Shown here in pieces: positions 46,640 through 56,976 of a stretch of DNA of 64,000 bases. The DNA is taken from NCBI GenBank assembly GCA_030068075.1, contig CM057834.1:89793119-89857118 (forward strand), read 5' to 3'. The position numbers were made by a program, and so were the translations under genes. The notes under the pieces were generated by a model. That model saw only the letters and a list, made by a program, of their open reading frames with translations, ran no database searches and was not told the origin of the DNA. Each line of letters begins with the position of its first letter. The first letter of the stretch is position 1. The DNA comes from Paguma larvata (Eukaryota; Chordata; Mammalia; Carnivora; Viverridae).

Positions 46640-46805
46640 ACGAATCAGGAGCTCAGCAAACCAACACCCACTGTCCTGGGAGTCAGAAGACCGAAGCCAG
46701 GCTCTGACCCTGCCGCTGGTAACCTGAGGACCTCCTGTACAGGGAGCTTCACTTCCTAAGCCTCAGGGACTTATCTCTAAAATTGAGCCACTTTAAGGTC
46801 AAAGG
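46640..46805 (+). mobile_element. MIR fragment
   Basis: GTCCTGGGAGTCAGAAGACC, GGGAGCTTCACTTCCTAAGC, TCTCTAAAATTGAGCC: the sense MIR order. Confidence 0.55.
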
Positions 46806-47021
46806 CAAACAAAAAAACTGGTAAAAAGGCGAAAAACCAAAAAACCAAAAACCTGCAATTTATAGAACTTCTTTTTCTTTTTTATATACAACAAATTTTT
46901 AAATATGTATTAGGAAGGTCGCGGAAGAGATGTGGTTAACCCCGGTGTTGGGTTGCTGGTCTGTGGGCTCCGTAGGCCCTGGTCCGTGCTGTCTCACCCC
47001 TCGCTGCCATCTTGTACTGAT

Positions 47022-47083
47022 TTAAAATTAACTCCCCCTAAGGGAGCCTGGGTGGCTCAGTCGGTTAAAATTAACTCCCTCTA
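47022..47083 (+). mobile_element. 24-bp SINE head fragment with 19-bp target duplication
   Basis: The insert 47041-47064 (AGGGAGCCTGGGTGGCTCAG then TCGG) is only the first part of the tRNA-like SINE head. It lies between TTAAAATTAACTCCCCCTA (47022-47040) and TTAAAATTAACTCCCTCTA (47065-47083), 18 of 19 identical. The body and A tail are absent. Confidence 0.8.
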
Positions 47084-47233
47084 GAACTTATTTTTGTAAT
47101 ACATACAACAAATTAGTGAAAAGACAAACAGGCAAAAAGATAGGAATGGAAAATTTATAAAATAAAGACGATGATGCTTAGATATGGAAAATGGTTCTTA
47201 GCTTCACTCATAAGAGAAAAGAAAATGAAAACT

Positions 47234-47424
47234 TGGGGCATCTGGGCAGCTCAGTCAGTTAAGGTCACGATCTCACGGTTTGTGAGTTTGAGCTCTGCGT
47301 CGGGCTCTGTGCTGACAGTGCACAGCCTGTTTTGGATTCTATGTCCCCTTCTCTCTCTGCCCTTCCCCTGCTCATGCTCTGTCTCTATGTCTCTCAAAAA
47401 TAAATACACGTTAAAAAAAAAAAA
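47234..47424 (+). mobile_element. Felid SINE, internally shortened
   Basis: GGGGCATCTGGGCAGCTCAG head lacking the TCCGACTTCGGCTCAGG segment. Perfect 19-bp duplication AGAAAAGAAAATGAAAACT at 47215-47233 and 47425-47443. Confidence 0.95.
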
Positions 47425-47462
47425 AGAAAAGAAAATGAAAACTCACCAAAGAGACATTTTCC

Positions 47463-48370
47463 CTTCTAAGATTAGCGAAGATAAATTTGATAACTCACTG
47501 GGTTATTGGTGAGTCCCTTTCACACTTTCATACACTGTTGATGGGACTAGAAATTGGTACGATTCTATGGAGCGCGATGGAGCAATGTCAACGAAATGAC
47601 AAACGCACACGCCCCTTCACCCAGCAAGTCCACCTCCAGGAATGGGCCCTGCCCACACACTCAGACGTGGGCAAAGTTATATCGTAGGAGGAAGCTATAC
47701 TGTGCAAACTATATTGTACACTGTGAGATGCCTTGTAAACACAAAATACTGGGAACGACATAAATGTCTATCAGCAGAAGCTGGTCAAGTAAATTTTGGT
47801 ACATCTACAGAGTGGAATACAATGCAGGTGTAAGAAAAATCTCCATGGACTCATACGGAAGGTTTTCTCAGATGTATATTGTTTTTTTTTTTTTAATGTT
47901 TTATTTATTTTTGAGAGAGAGAGAGAGAGAGACAGAGTACGAGCAGGAAAGGGGCAGAGAGAGTGGGAGACACAGAATCCATGAAGCAGGCTCTGGGCTC
48001 TGAGCTGTCAGCACAGAGCCCTAAGCAGGGCTCGAACTTGTGAACCGCAAGATCATGACCTGAGCCAAAGTCGACGCTTAACTTACTGAGCCACTCAGGC
48101 GCCCCAGATATCTATTGTTAAGCATGAAAAGCAAAATGCAGAACAGTTGGTATAACACGCTGATATGTGTGTGTTCTGAGAAGCTATTCTGCTGGTGTAG
48201 GCGGAGAACACTTCTGAAAGATATATAAGAAACTAACAGCTGTTGCTCTGAGAGAGAGAAACGGAGGGTCAGGGGCCCGAGGAAGATTTTTCACTGCATA
48301 CCTTTAATACTCCTTAAGGGTTGACCATATGAATATGTTAACACTGAAATAAAAAATATGAATAAGATAA
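47463..48370 (+). mobile_element. Old LINE-1 3' region, split by a SINE
   Basis: TTGATGGGACTAGAAATTGG, GTACATCTACAGAGTGGAAT before, and AAGCATGAAAAGCAAAATGC after the SINE at 47881-48104. Strongly decayed. Confidence 0.6.
47881..48104 (-). mobile_element. Felid SINE
   Basis: T12 and AATGTTTTATTTATTTTTGA lead; head CTGAGCCACTCAGGCGCCCC. Confidence 0.92.
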
Positions 48371-48477
48371 AAATTTTAAAAACTACTTGGACTATCCTCT
48401 TTCTAAAGATACTTCCAGGATACACACTGTCTGATACTCATAGTTGCAAAGTCTCTTTTTTCAAATGAATTAATGAG

Positions 48478-48681
48478 GGGCGCTTGGTTGGCTCAGTCAG
48501 TTAAGTGTCCGACTTCGGCTCAGGTCATGATCTCACAGCTTTTGAGTTCCAGCCCTGTGTCGGGCTCTGGGCTGACAGCTCAGAGCCTGGAGCCTGCTTC
48601 GGGTTCTGTGTCTCCCTCTCTCTCTGCCCCTCGCCAGCTCTTGCTCTCTCTCTCTCTCATAGATGAATAAACATTAACAAA
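48478..48681 (+). mobile_element. Felid SINE
   Basis: GGGCGCTTGGTTGGCTCAGT head; duplication AAATGAATTAATGAG (48463) against AAATGAATTGATGAG (48682). Confidence 0.94.
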
Positions 48682-48764
48682 AAATGAATTGATGAGTTAA
48701 CGGTATATAAAGCACCAAGCAAAATACCTGATACACTACAGGGATTCAATATGTTTTTCTCACT

Positions 48765-49445
48765 TTTTCATACTTTGATATGCTAACTGCTTTTTTCTTT
48801 AGCGTGTCATTTATGTTCTTTGCCTATTTATCTTTCGGGTTCCTAGTGTTTTTCTTATTAATTTGGAAGAACTCTTTACGTAGAACAGATATGAACTATT
48901 TGTCAGTTTTGCCGCAAGTGTGTTTTTCCCGTTTTTTTTAAGATCATGTGAAATCTTTGTATTTGAAAATCTGTTCATCTTTTCCTTTGTGATTGATTTC
49001 ATCTTGCCTCTCTTTGCCTAGAAAATCTGTATCTTTTTAGAGGTTTAATACATGTTTAATTCCATTTTCTTTTGGATTTTCTTCTTTATTTTCAACATAT
49101 ATTTTTTTAATGTTCTATTTTTGAGAGAAGAGTGAGAGTGTGTGTGCAAAGGAGGGACGGGGGCAGGGGGAACAGAAGATCTAAAGCAGGCTATGAGCTG
49201 AGAGCAGCAAGCCTGATGCTGGGCTCGAACTCATAAACTGCAAGATTGTGACCTGGGCTGAAGTCGGATGCTCAACTGACTAAGCCACCCGGGTGTCCCT
49301 TAACATATTTTATTTATTAATCCGTCAGTCATTTATTTTATTCTATGTTAGTCTAAACTGATTTTTCCCCAAAGCTAACGTATCCCTATTCCATTAAATA
49401 AATAAGTCTTTCTTTTGCTATCAGATTACAAGGCCACGTTTATTG
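48765..49445 (-). mobile_element. Old LINE-1 ORF2 fragment, antisense
   Basis: TTCTTTGCCTATTTATCTTT, GGAAGAACTCTTTACGTAGA and TTGTCAGTTTTGCCGCAAGT read as the antisense of a decayed ORF2 segment (compare 60030-60230 in the intact L1). Split by a SINE. Confidence 0.5.
49105..49299 (-). mobile_element. Felid SINE, diverged
   Basis: TTAATGTTCTATTTTTGAGA lead; head CTGACTAAGCCACCCGGGTG. Confidence 0.85.
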
Positions 49446-50344
49446 TATCTTAAGTTCTTACAGAAACTGTCTTATTTTGTTCCATCGATTTCTCGATTCT
49501 TGTTTAGTTCCAAATAGTATGTAACAATAACTCCGGAATCTTTTCTTTTTAAAGATTGCTAGGAATAAAGACTCCTAGCCTCCCCAAGTGGCCCACTGCA
49601 ATGTTTGTTTCGAGTCTCCACGCAGCGATCAACCGCGTAGCACCCCGAGCCCTGAGCAGAATAAGCCAGCGTGGTTTGCTCGCTGTGCGCATCTTCATAA
49701 TTAAACCAGCGCGAAAAGAAGGAATAACGACAAGATTTCTTAGAGACCAAACTCCATGTGCAGTGAAATCCAAGGAACTGCCCCGGATTCTTTCACTGCA
49801 TTAGAATCACGTATCAAATTGTTGGTGAAGAGCAGATATCTGTTTTCATTAGACTTTTAGGTTGTGAGAGTGTTTGTTCAAAGATTTGACCAATAAAAAG
49901 GTCTGAGAAGAAAGAAAACAGAAAGGAATCAAAACATGGGACACAACTCTCTAAAGAGTGTCGAGAGACCTGGGGGAGGCTGTGTGGGCCACATCTCCTC
50001 GTGGTGACAGCATCTTCCCTGGTGACAACGCTGGGGAAAGGGGCCCTGGTGTGCCCTCCAGAGCACGCAAAATCAGTCCCCAAATGTCCAGGGAGCTTTT
50101 ATGAGGGAGTGGAGTTTCAGCTGCTACTTAGCTGAGAAAAGAGGCCTAGTGGGTTCTGGGGTAGAGAATTTTCAAGTAGATAGCACAATCTGAGAGGAGA
50201 CACAGCGGTGAGGAAGAGCAAATTAGACCAGAGCAAGTCTTCATGGCTTAGGGTGGGTGCAGCCAAACAGACGGGAGAGATCACACACCAGTGATGACAT
50301 CGAATTGTCTGAGGAAGGCCTTAGAAGGTGAGGATATGAATCTT

Positions 50345-50540
50345 GGACTTAGCAGGGGGCGGCAAGCCTTTCTTAAAGGCCGGACGGTAAATAGTTTAGG
50401 CCTTGTCACAACTACTAGACTCTGCCACCGCAGTGCAAAGGCAGCCACACACAATATGTATATGGATGAGCATGGCTGTGTTCCAGAAAATCTTTATTGA
50501 CAAAATCGGTCAACTAGCAGACGTTGGCCAAATCTGAACC
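50345..50540 (+). mobile_element. hAT-Charlie-type nonautonomous element
   Basis: GCAGGGGGCGGCAAGCCTTT, CTTAAAGGCCGGACGGTAAA, GGCTGTGTTCCAGAAAATCT, TTATTGACAAAATCGGTC follow a mammal-wide hAT element. No coding capacity. Confidence 0.6.
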
Positions 50541-50618
50541 ACCGTATAAAAGGATAGATATCGTAGGACCCCAGGGATGATTCTATCAGGCTGTGGCCCA
50601 GAGAAGATTCCAGCTTTT

Positions 50619-50831
50619 TTTTTTTTTTTAACATTTATTTATTTTTGAGAGACATAGTGACAGAGCATGAGCAGGGGAAGGACAGAGAGAGAGGGAGATA
50701 CAGAATCCGAAGCAGGCTCCAGGCTCTGAGCCGTCAGCACAGAGCCCAACGCGGGGCTCGAACTCACAGACCGTGAGATCATGACCTGAGCCGAAGTCGG
50801 CTGCCCAACCGACTGAGTCACCCAGGCACCC
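50619..50831 (-). mobile_element. Felid SINE, young-looking
   Basis: T13 lead; close to consensus; perfect 17-bp duplication AGAAGATTCCAGCTTTT at 50602-50618 and 50832-50848. Confidence 0.96.
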
Positions 50832-50867
50832 AGAAGATTCCAGCTTTTGATCCGAAAGCCACACGCC

Positions 50868-51078
50868 GGGGCACATGCATGGCTCAGTCGGTTGGGCACT
50901 TGACTCTTGATTTCGGCTTGGCTCTGGTCATGGTCTCTCAGTTCGTGAGTTTGAGCCCCAGCCCTGCATCCAGCTCCGGGCTCACAGTGCGAAGCCTGCT
51001 TGGGATTCTCTCTCTTCTCTCTCTGTCCCTCCTCCGCTTGCTCTCTCTCTCTCTCAAAATAAAACAAATGTAAAAAAG
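50868..51078 (+). mobile_element. Felid SINE, diverged
   Basis: GGGGCACATGCATGGCTCAG head; small insert CTTGGCTCTGGTCATGG; TCTC tract and A tail. Confidence 0.87.
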
Positions 51079-51699
51079 AAAGGAAGCCTCACACCAGCGT
51101 GCTCTAATGTAATATGCCCGATCCCACTGTGTCTCTGGAATAAGCTCTAGGGAGGGGCCCGGCTCTGTCGCAGAGGCACACAGATAGCTTATGAATATCA
51201 GACTCACAATGGACCTCGCGAAAGATCTGTAGTGTCCACAAAAGAAAAGCAGACAAGAACTCTCCGTGGAAACTTCGTGAGCTATTTCAGGGGACCGAGT
51301 GTGACGGGCCCTGGCAGGGGACTTCTTGGTGGGGAGGAGGGGCGGCAGGGAAACGGCATGCCTCCCTAAAGTGAGTGACCTGGACTCAAGCCAGGGTTCA
51401 TTCACCCTTCTGGGCTGCGAGTGGTGGCTGATGGCTTAACTCCTTCCTGTCCTCTCTAGTCCCTGTCTTCCTGCCTCGGGAGACAGTGATGTAAGGAGAC
51501 CGAAAGGGCCCTTGATATGAAATATCCCATCTCTTCCCAACCTACCTCCACGCCACTCCTGGTCTATTTATAGAGGCCTCCTCTAAGGACTAAGATGTCG
51601 TCCTCGCAAACATACACATTAGCTCATACATGCCCACTGACACATATATTTCCATGAATGCACAGACACGTCCTTAAATACACACACACAGAAGTACAC

Positions 51700-51960
51700 A
51701 GAAAAGCAAACCACACATGTTCCAACAATTGGGACGACAAAGTGATGACATTACATTTAAACGATGGAATGCTGTGCAGACAATAAAAACTGTTTTTAAA
51801 AGGAAATTAATGACGTGGGGAAATACTCAGGATAAATATAAAAGGCCAGAAACAGTATACATCATCCCAAATCTTTTTTTTGTATACATACACACACGCT
51901 AACGATCTATTATAGAAAAATAAAAGTCCCTAATTATAGATGAGTTTTATAGTCTTCATT
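51700..51960 (+). mobile_element. Possible old LINE-1 3' fragment
   Basis: AACGATGGAATGCTGTGCAG and AATACTCAGGATAAATATAA resemble L1 3' UTR wording. Weak. Confidence 0.3.
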
Positions 51961-51987
51961 ACACCTTTCAGTATTTAAGAAAATTTT

Positions 51988-52208
51988 TCGGCTTCTGGAT
52001 GGCTCAGTCGTTAAGCATCTGACTTTGGCTCACGTCACGATCTCATGGTTCATGAGTTCAAGCCCCACATTGGGTGAGTTCAAGCCCAGCTTTGGGTTTT
52101 TTCTCTTTCTCTCCCTCATCCCCTCATCTCCCCATCTGCCCCTCCTGGGATAGTCTCTCTCTCTTTCTGACCCTTGCTCACTTGCACCATCTCTCTCTCT
52201 CAAAAAAT
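51988..52208 (+). mobile_element. Felid SINE, diverged
   Basis: TCGGCTTCTGGATGGCTCAG head; an internal duplication repeats GTTCAAGCCC (52058 and 52079). Confidence 0.85.
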
Positions 52209-52408
52209 TTTTTTTCTTAAATTTTTCTTAATGCTTATTTATTTTTGAGAAAGAGAGAGCACGATGGGGGGAAGGGGAGAGAGAGAGGCAGACACAGAAG
52301 CCAAAGCAGGCTCCAGGCTCTGAGCTGTCAGCACAGAGCCTGGTGTGAGGCTTGAACTCATGAACCATGAGCCCAGTGCTCAACAGACTGAGCCACACAG
52401 GCACCCAC
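52209..52408 (-). mobile_element. Felid SINE
   Basis: Tail-to-tail with the previous SINE with no spacer; ATGCTTATTTATTTTTGAGA lead; the head lacks the AGATCATGACC segment. Confidence 0.88.
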
Positions 52409-52549
52409 CGTGCCCCCTACTCCTGCCAATTTTTTTTTTTGTGATGAGAATGTTCTATTTTTAGGAAATAAAGTTGTTTTTTTTTTTAAAAAGAACACAT
52501 ACTGAAAAGCATAATTCTATATATTTACCAAACACACATGAATAGTAGT

Positions 52550-52770
52550 ACTTACGTTGCGGGCACTAGCCTAAGAATTTACAAGTATTCATTTGATTAT
52601 TCTTCATAAGACCCGTAAGAGGAGAGTACTATTATTGTTTCTATTTTATCAATGACCAAGCTGACCTGTGGAGATGAGATCATTGGCAAGCAGTCTAGCG
52701 AGTCCTGAATGGAGACAGTCAGACTCTAGAACTTGCACACGACCAGATACTGCCTCCCTGTAGCCACGGC
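52550..52770 (-). mobile_element. MIR
   Basis: ATTATTGTTTCTATTTTATC then AGCCTAAGAATTTACAAG and the flanks follow an antisense MIR. Confidence 0.6.
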
Positions 52771-54259
52771 TAAGTGATACAGGATTTCTTGGTGTGGGAG
52801 ATGGTGCAGGTGGGCTCTCCAGGCAACCAGAGAACACTACTTAGTGATGCATTTTTTCCCTGATGTCTTATGTGTCAGTACATAAAAAAGGATGTCTCGC
52901 GTTGGCCTGGATCTCCTTTGTTATCAGAATTAGTGGTGACTCCACTTACTATGCTATTCTAGGTGTGGGGATGGAGACAACACACAACAAGACAAGAAAG
53001 CGGCCCCTTCTCAGGAGCCTGCATCGTGTATTTATAAGCATTAGCATCTGCCCTCAGCTGCTTGGCTGCTCCTTTCTGTCTGTCCGGCTGACCCTTACCC
53101 CTGTGCGGGCTCTAGGCACGGCCTCACTGAATGACAATCCCAGAAGCTGTCATGGGATCTTTCTGAGGCTGACGGAGGAGGTCGCCACAAAGGGACTGTT
53201 TCCGCAAGTTCTAAAGGCCCAGATGGAGCCCAGATGCGGCAGATGCTCCATGAATATGTGATGAGCTAAAGCGGAGGAAGTGGTGAAGTCGGCAGCTGTC
53301 CCCCGGCATGGGCACAAACCGGATACCCAGATGTGGGAGAGCGGAGGAGTGGGCGTGGACGCAGAGTCCTGCTGACGACTCGCCAAGGCTGAAAGCAGCC
53401 GGCAGGAATCCGCGGCAATCAGACATGTACTCTGGGCAACGGGAGGCTCCTTCTGCGGGACAGACTCCAAGTTCTTGTGGAGGTGGTTACCTACTGTGGT
53501 TAGCTGCTCTGGGGACAGAGGACCTAGGTTTTCTCTGGCTGCAGGAAGGGGAAGAAGAGGGCCGTTTGGTCCTTATTTCCTGGCATCAGGGAGCAGCGCC
53601 TGGCTCTAACTGCAGAGCTGCTTGGGGCAGATGTTCCTTGTTCCTAAGGGGCAGGCAGTGCAGTCCCTGCGTGCAGTGGAGATCGGGGAGAGCCAGGTGG
53701 GACGCGAAAGCGCAGACTGGGTTGGGAGAGAGCCTTTCTTCTTTTAAGCTAGACTTACCCACTATGGGAAATGAAGGCTCTCCTAAATGTCGAAAGCCTC
53801 TATATCCACTGAAAACATTTCAAAGGCAAGTAGGAACATGCTGCTATTTTATCTCTCGTGCTGGCTTATTCACGATAACACTCTTCCATAGGAGGGGAAA
53901 AAGAGCAGTTAACTGGCTTTGGCAAGAATTACAGTAATTGGTTTGGTTAGGTAAGACCCACCCCTCATGGTGGAGTCCACCTTCAACTCTCTTCGGGAAG
54001 ACTGGTGGCAGAGAGATTCCCTGTGTGACCATCGAGCACAAAAGGCATGCCTCGTGTGCAGACCCCCCTCCCGCCAGCAAATGCTGTTGTCCTCGCGCGG
54101 AGCCCAGAGGGGAAGATGGCTTCTTAGGCTGGAAACAGATCCAGTGGGACTGAAACCGACACCTGGGGCCGGGATTTGGCCTTCCTGACTTCATTTCTTC
54201 ATCAATTACACACTGTGGGACAACTACTTACAGGGGACACAAAGAAAGAGGATATTGAG

Positions 54260-56035
54260 TTTTTTTTTGGACCAAGATGGCGGAGGAGTAGGGAGGACCA
54301 AAGTTTCCCTTGTTGTTTTGAATTGAGAGGGACCGAAACAGAGAGATTCTCAACTCCAAGAACCTGGCAGAAAAGGTGTAGCAGCTTACAAGGAACGCAA
54401 GAAACATAGACAACGCCCTAAGACCGTGAGTCTAACCGAGAACGGACAAAACGAACTCGGGAAACTGAGCTGGGGGGAGGGTGAGCCAGGGACAGCGGGG
54501 AAAGTCCCCAACATCCGAAGGAGAGCTACAGAGAGGGGGAGTCCACCAACATCCAGCCCCTAAAGACAGGGCTTAGGAGGAGAAGCTCTGTGTCTAACAG
54601 CAGAACCCAGCAGAACTCTCCTTGTGCTGGACCGCGGACGGAGGCACAGTCAGCCCGCCCGGCCCAGAGTTGCTTAGCCGCCAGCAGCGTGAGGAGGGAG
54701 CAATAGCGGGACCTCTGCCGCTGCTATCGCTGGAGCGGGGAGTGCGCGCCAGGCACCGCTGCTGCCTCCGGCCCCCTGAGCGAACAACCGCGGGATTGCG
54801 GGCTGCTGCCGGCGGAACGGGGAGTGCGAGCTAGTTGCCGCTGGGGCGCCCGGTGAAAAGGGAAAATCTGCTGGGACCGCTGCATCGCTAGGACCACCTC
54901 AACAGGGATTGTGCGCCAGTCGCGCCACCATCCCCTGGAGAGCCTGCGACCTGGGACCATTTTCGCTGCCCGCCTGAGCCCGGATCAGGCGCTAGTCGCG
55001 GCGGAGGGCCCTGTGGGGTGCGATCAATCGCTGGGACTGCCGCTACCGCGGTCGCCTGAGTGGGGACTGCGCACAAGTCGCCCCGGCCAGGCGAGCGGGG
55101 AGCCCTCAGCGCGAACGGCTGCCGGGGGTGCCCCCAGTTGCCTGTGGAGCACCTCTAACCCTGACACATTTGCAGAAGGTTGGGGGGTGGCAAGCAGGCA
55201 GGCGCCCACCTTCCAGTGGACCGCACTGCGCCGGTGCCCATAGCGGAGTAAGGACACAAACAAGGGGGCGAGTGGAAGCCCCGGGACTGGGAACAAAGGA
55301 CGGAAGGGACGCCATTGTTGTCTTACGGGCCCACAAGCACCAGCCCCAGGAAGTCACTCCCAGAGCCATCCCTGCCTCAGTGGAGAACTCCCGCCTACAC
55401 TAAGCCACGCCCATCTGCGCAGGAGTGACCCTTCGCCACGGGAGCTACGAGGCCAAGTCCAGACCGCTGCCTGGAGTAACTCCAGGTCATTTCTTTTTAA
55501 AATAGATGCTCCCCGTTATTCTTCTTACTGATCCCCACTCCTGAGCTGACTATCCAGAGGCCTGGCTGACTTAAACAAAATCTTATTCCACTCTCTAAAG
55601 GCATGTTTTTCATCTCCTTCTGTACTTCCCTTATTCTTTCTCTGGAATAACCAGGCCACATAATCTCACCAGAGCAATTTCTGTCTTCATTCCTTTTTCC
55701 TTGTAACCGTCCTTATTCTGATTTCTCCCAGTCTGGATTAAGCTCTTTAGTCACTCTACCCGGGCAAAGACCATTTCCTTCTTTCCCCCGGAACTGTCAT
55801 TATTCTCTCTGTAGACGCTCTGCCACCAGCACAGTACACACCCTGTCCTTACCGTGTAGCTGGTATTTCAGGACATTGTCCTCAGAGTGTCATTTGTTAT
55901 TCTTTTTGCTGTTGTGAACCGCTTGTCTGTATCATTTGTTAGTACGTTTGAGTATTTCTGTTTTCTGTTTGTCTGTCAGTCTGTTTTCCTTTCCAGGGCA
56001 ACTTCAAGAAACAACCCAAAACACATCCAGCCAAA
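54260..56035 (+). promoter_or_regulatory. L1 5' UTR / internal promoter
   Basis: Begins T9, GG, then the YY1-type motif CAAGATGGCGG at 54273-54283, which in L1s positions transcription start. The next kilobase is CpG-rich (many GCG and CGG), expected to be methylated when silent. The last 0.5 kb is T/C-rich. Open frames here are short and unconvincing. Confidence 0.85.
54273..54283 (+). promoter_or_regulatory. YY1-type site at the L1 5' end
   Basis: CAAGATGGCGG sits 13 bases from the element start, the position and orientation known from primate L1. Confidence 0.75.
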
Positions 56036-56929
56036 ATGACGAGACGGAAGAATTCTCCTCAAAAGAATCCACAAGAAGCAGTGACAGCTCAAGAATTAAT
56101 GAAAAAAGATATAAGCAACATAACAGAACATGAATATAGAATGACAATCATAAAACTAATCGCTGGCCTTGAAAAAAGCTTAGATGAATGCAAGGAGTCC
56201 CGCGCGGCAGAGTTCAAGGACCTTAAAAACGGGCAGGAAGAATTAAAGAAGAAATTAGAAGAAATACAGGGGAAACTGGAAGCAGCCACAGCACGGATTG
56301 AAGAGGTAGAGGAAAGGGTTAGTGCCTTAGAAGACAAAATCATTGAAAAAGAGGAAGCAGATAAAAAGAGAGAGAAGCTGATTCAGGAACAGGAAAGGAG
56401 AATTCGAGAGCTGAGCGATGCACTCAAAAGAAACAATATCCGTATCATAGGAGTCCCAGAGGAAGAAGAGAGAGAGAAAGGAGTCGAAGGGGTTCTTGAA
56501 CAAATCATTGCTGAGAACTTCCCCAACATGAGGAAGGAAAAGGGCATGGAAATCCAAGAGGCACAGAGAACTCCCCTCAGACGTAACTTGAATAGACCTT
56601 CTGCACGGCACATCATAGTGAAGATGGCAAAATACAAAGATAGGGAGAGAATCCTGAAAGCAGCTAGGGACAAAAGAACCCTAACATACAAAGGGAGACC
56701 TATAAGGGTAGTAGCAGACTTATCTACAGAAACTTGGCAAGCCAGAAAGGAATGGCAGGATATCTTCAAAGTGATGAGCAAGAAGGACATGCAACCAAGA
56801 ATTCTGTATCCGGCTAGCCTGTCATTCAGAATAGAAGGAGAGATCAAGGTTTTTCCCAACAAACAAAAACTGAAAGAATTTATCACAAATAAGCCGGCAC
56901 TGCAAGAGATCCTGAGGGGCATTCTATGA
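56036..56929 (+). CDS. L1 ORF1 protein (RNA-binding chaperone), intact
   Basis: 297 residues. The start has A at -3 (AAAATGA). N-terminal 30 residues are basic and polar. Residues about 33-132 are a Glu/Lys-rich coiled coil (heptads around [20 protein letters not shown]) that trimerises the protein. Residues 133-228 are an RRM-like domain ([36 protein letters not shown]). The C-terminal domain (about 232-297) contains [10 protein letters not shown] and [13 protein letters not shown]. Human ORF1p is 338 residues; the shorter length here lies in the N-terminal half. The stop overlaps an ATG of the ORF2 frame (ATGA at 56926-56929). No internal stop or frameshift. Confidence 0.95.
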   Translation: MTRRKNSPQKNPQEAVTAQELMKKDISNITEHEYRMTIIKLIAGLEKSLDECKESRAAEFKDLKNGQEELKKKLEEIQGKLEAATARIEEVEERVSALEDKIIEKEEADKKREKLIQEQERRIRELSDALKRNNIRIIGVPEEEEREKGVEGVLEQIIAENFPNMRKEKGMEIQEAQRTPLRRNLNRPSARHIIVKMAKYKDRERILKAARDKRTLTYKGRPIRVVADLSTETWQARKEWQDIFKVMSKKDMQPRILYPASLSFRIEGEIKVFPNKQKLKEFITNKPALQEILRGIL

Positions 56930-56976
56930 AGGCAAACCTGCAAAGAACACAAGCTGCCAGGGACAGCCTTACAATC

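Noticed and set aside
46030..46707. 225-codon plus-strand frame
   Set aside because: Shadow of DENND2A exon w2 and its flanks on the opposite strand.
54622..55403. Frames on both strands in the L1 5' UTR
   Set aside because: GC-rich chance frames; no similarity to ORF1 or ORF2 and no good start context.
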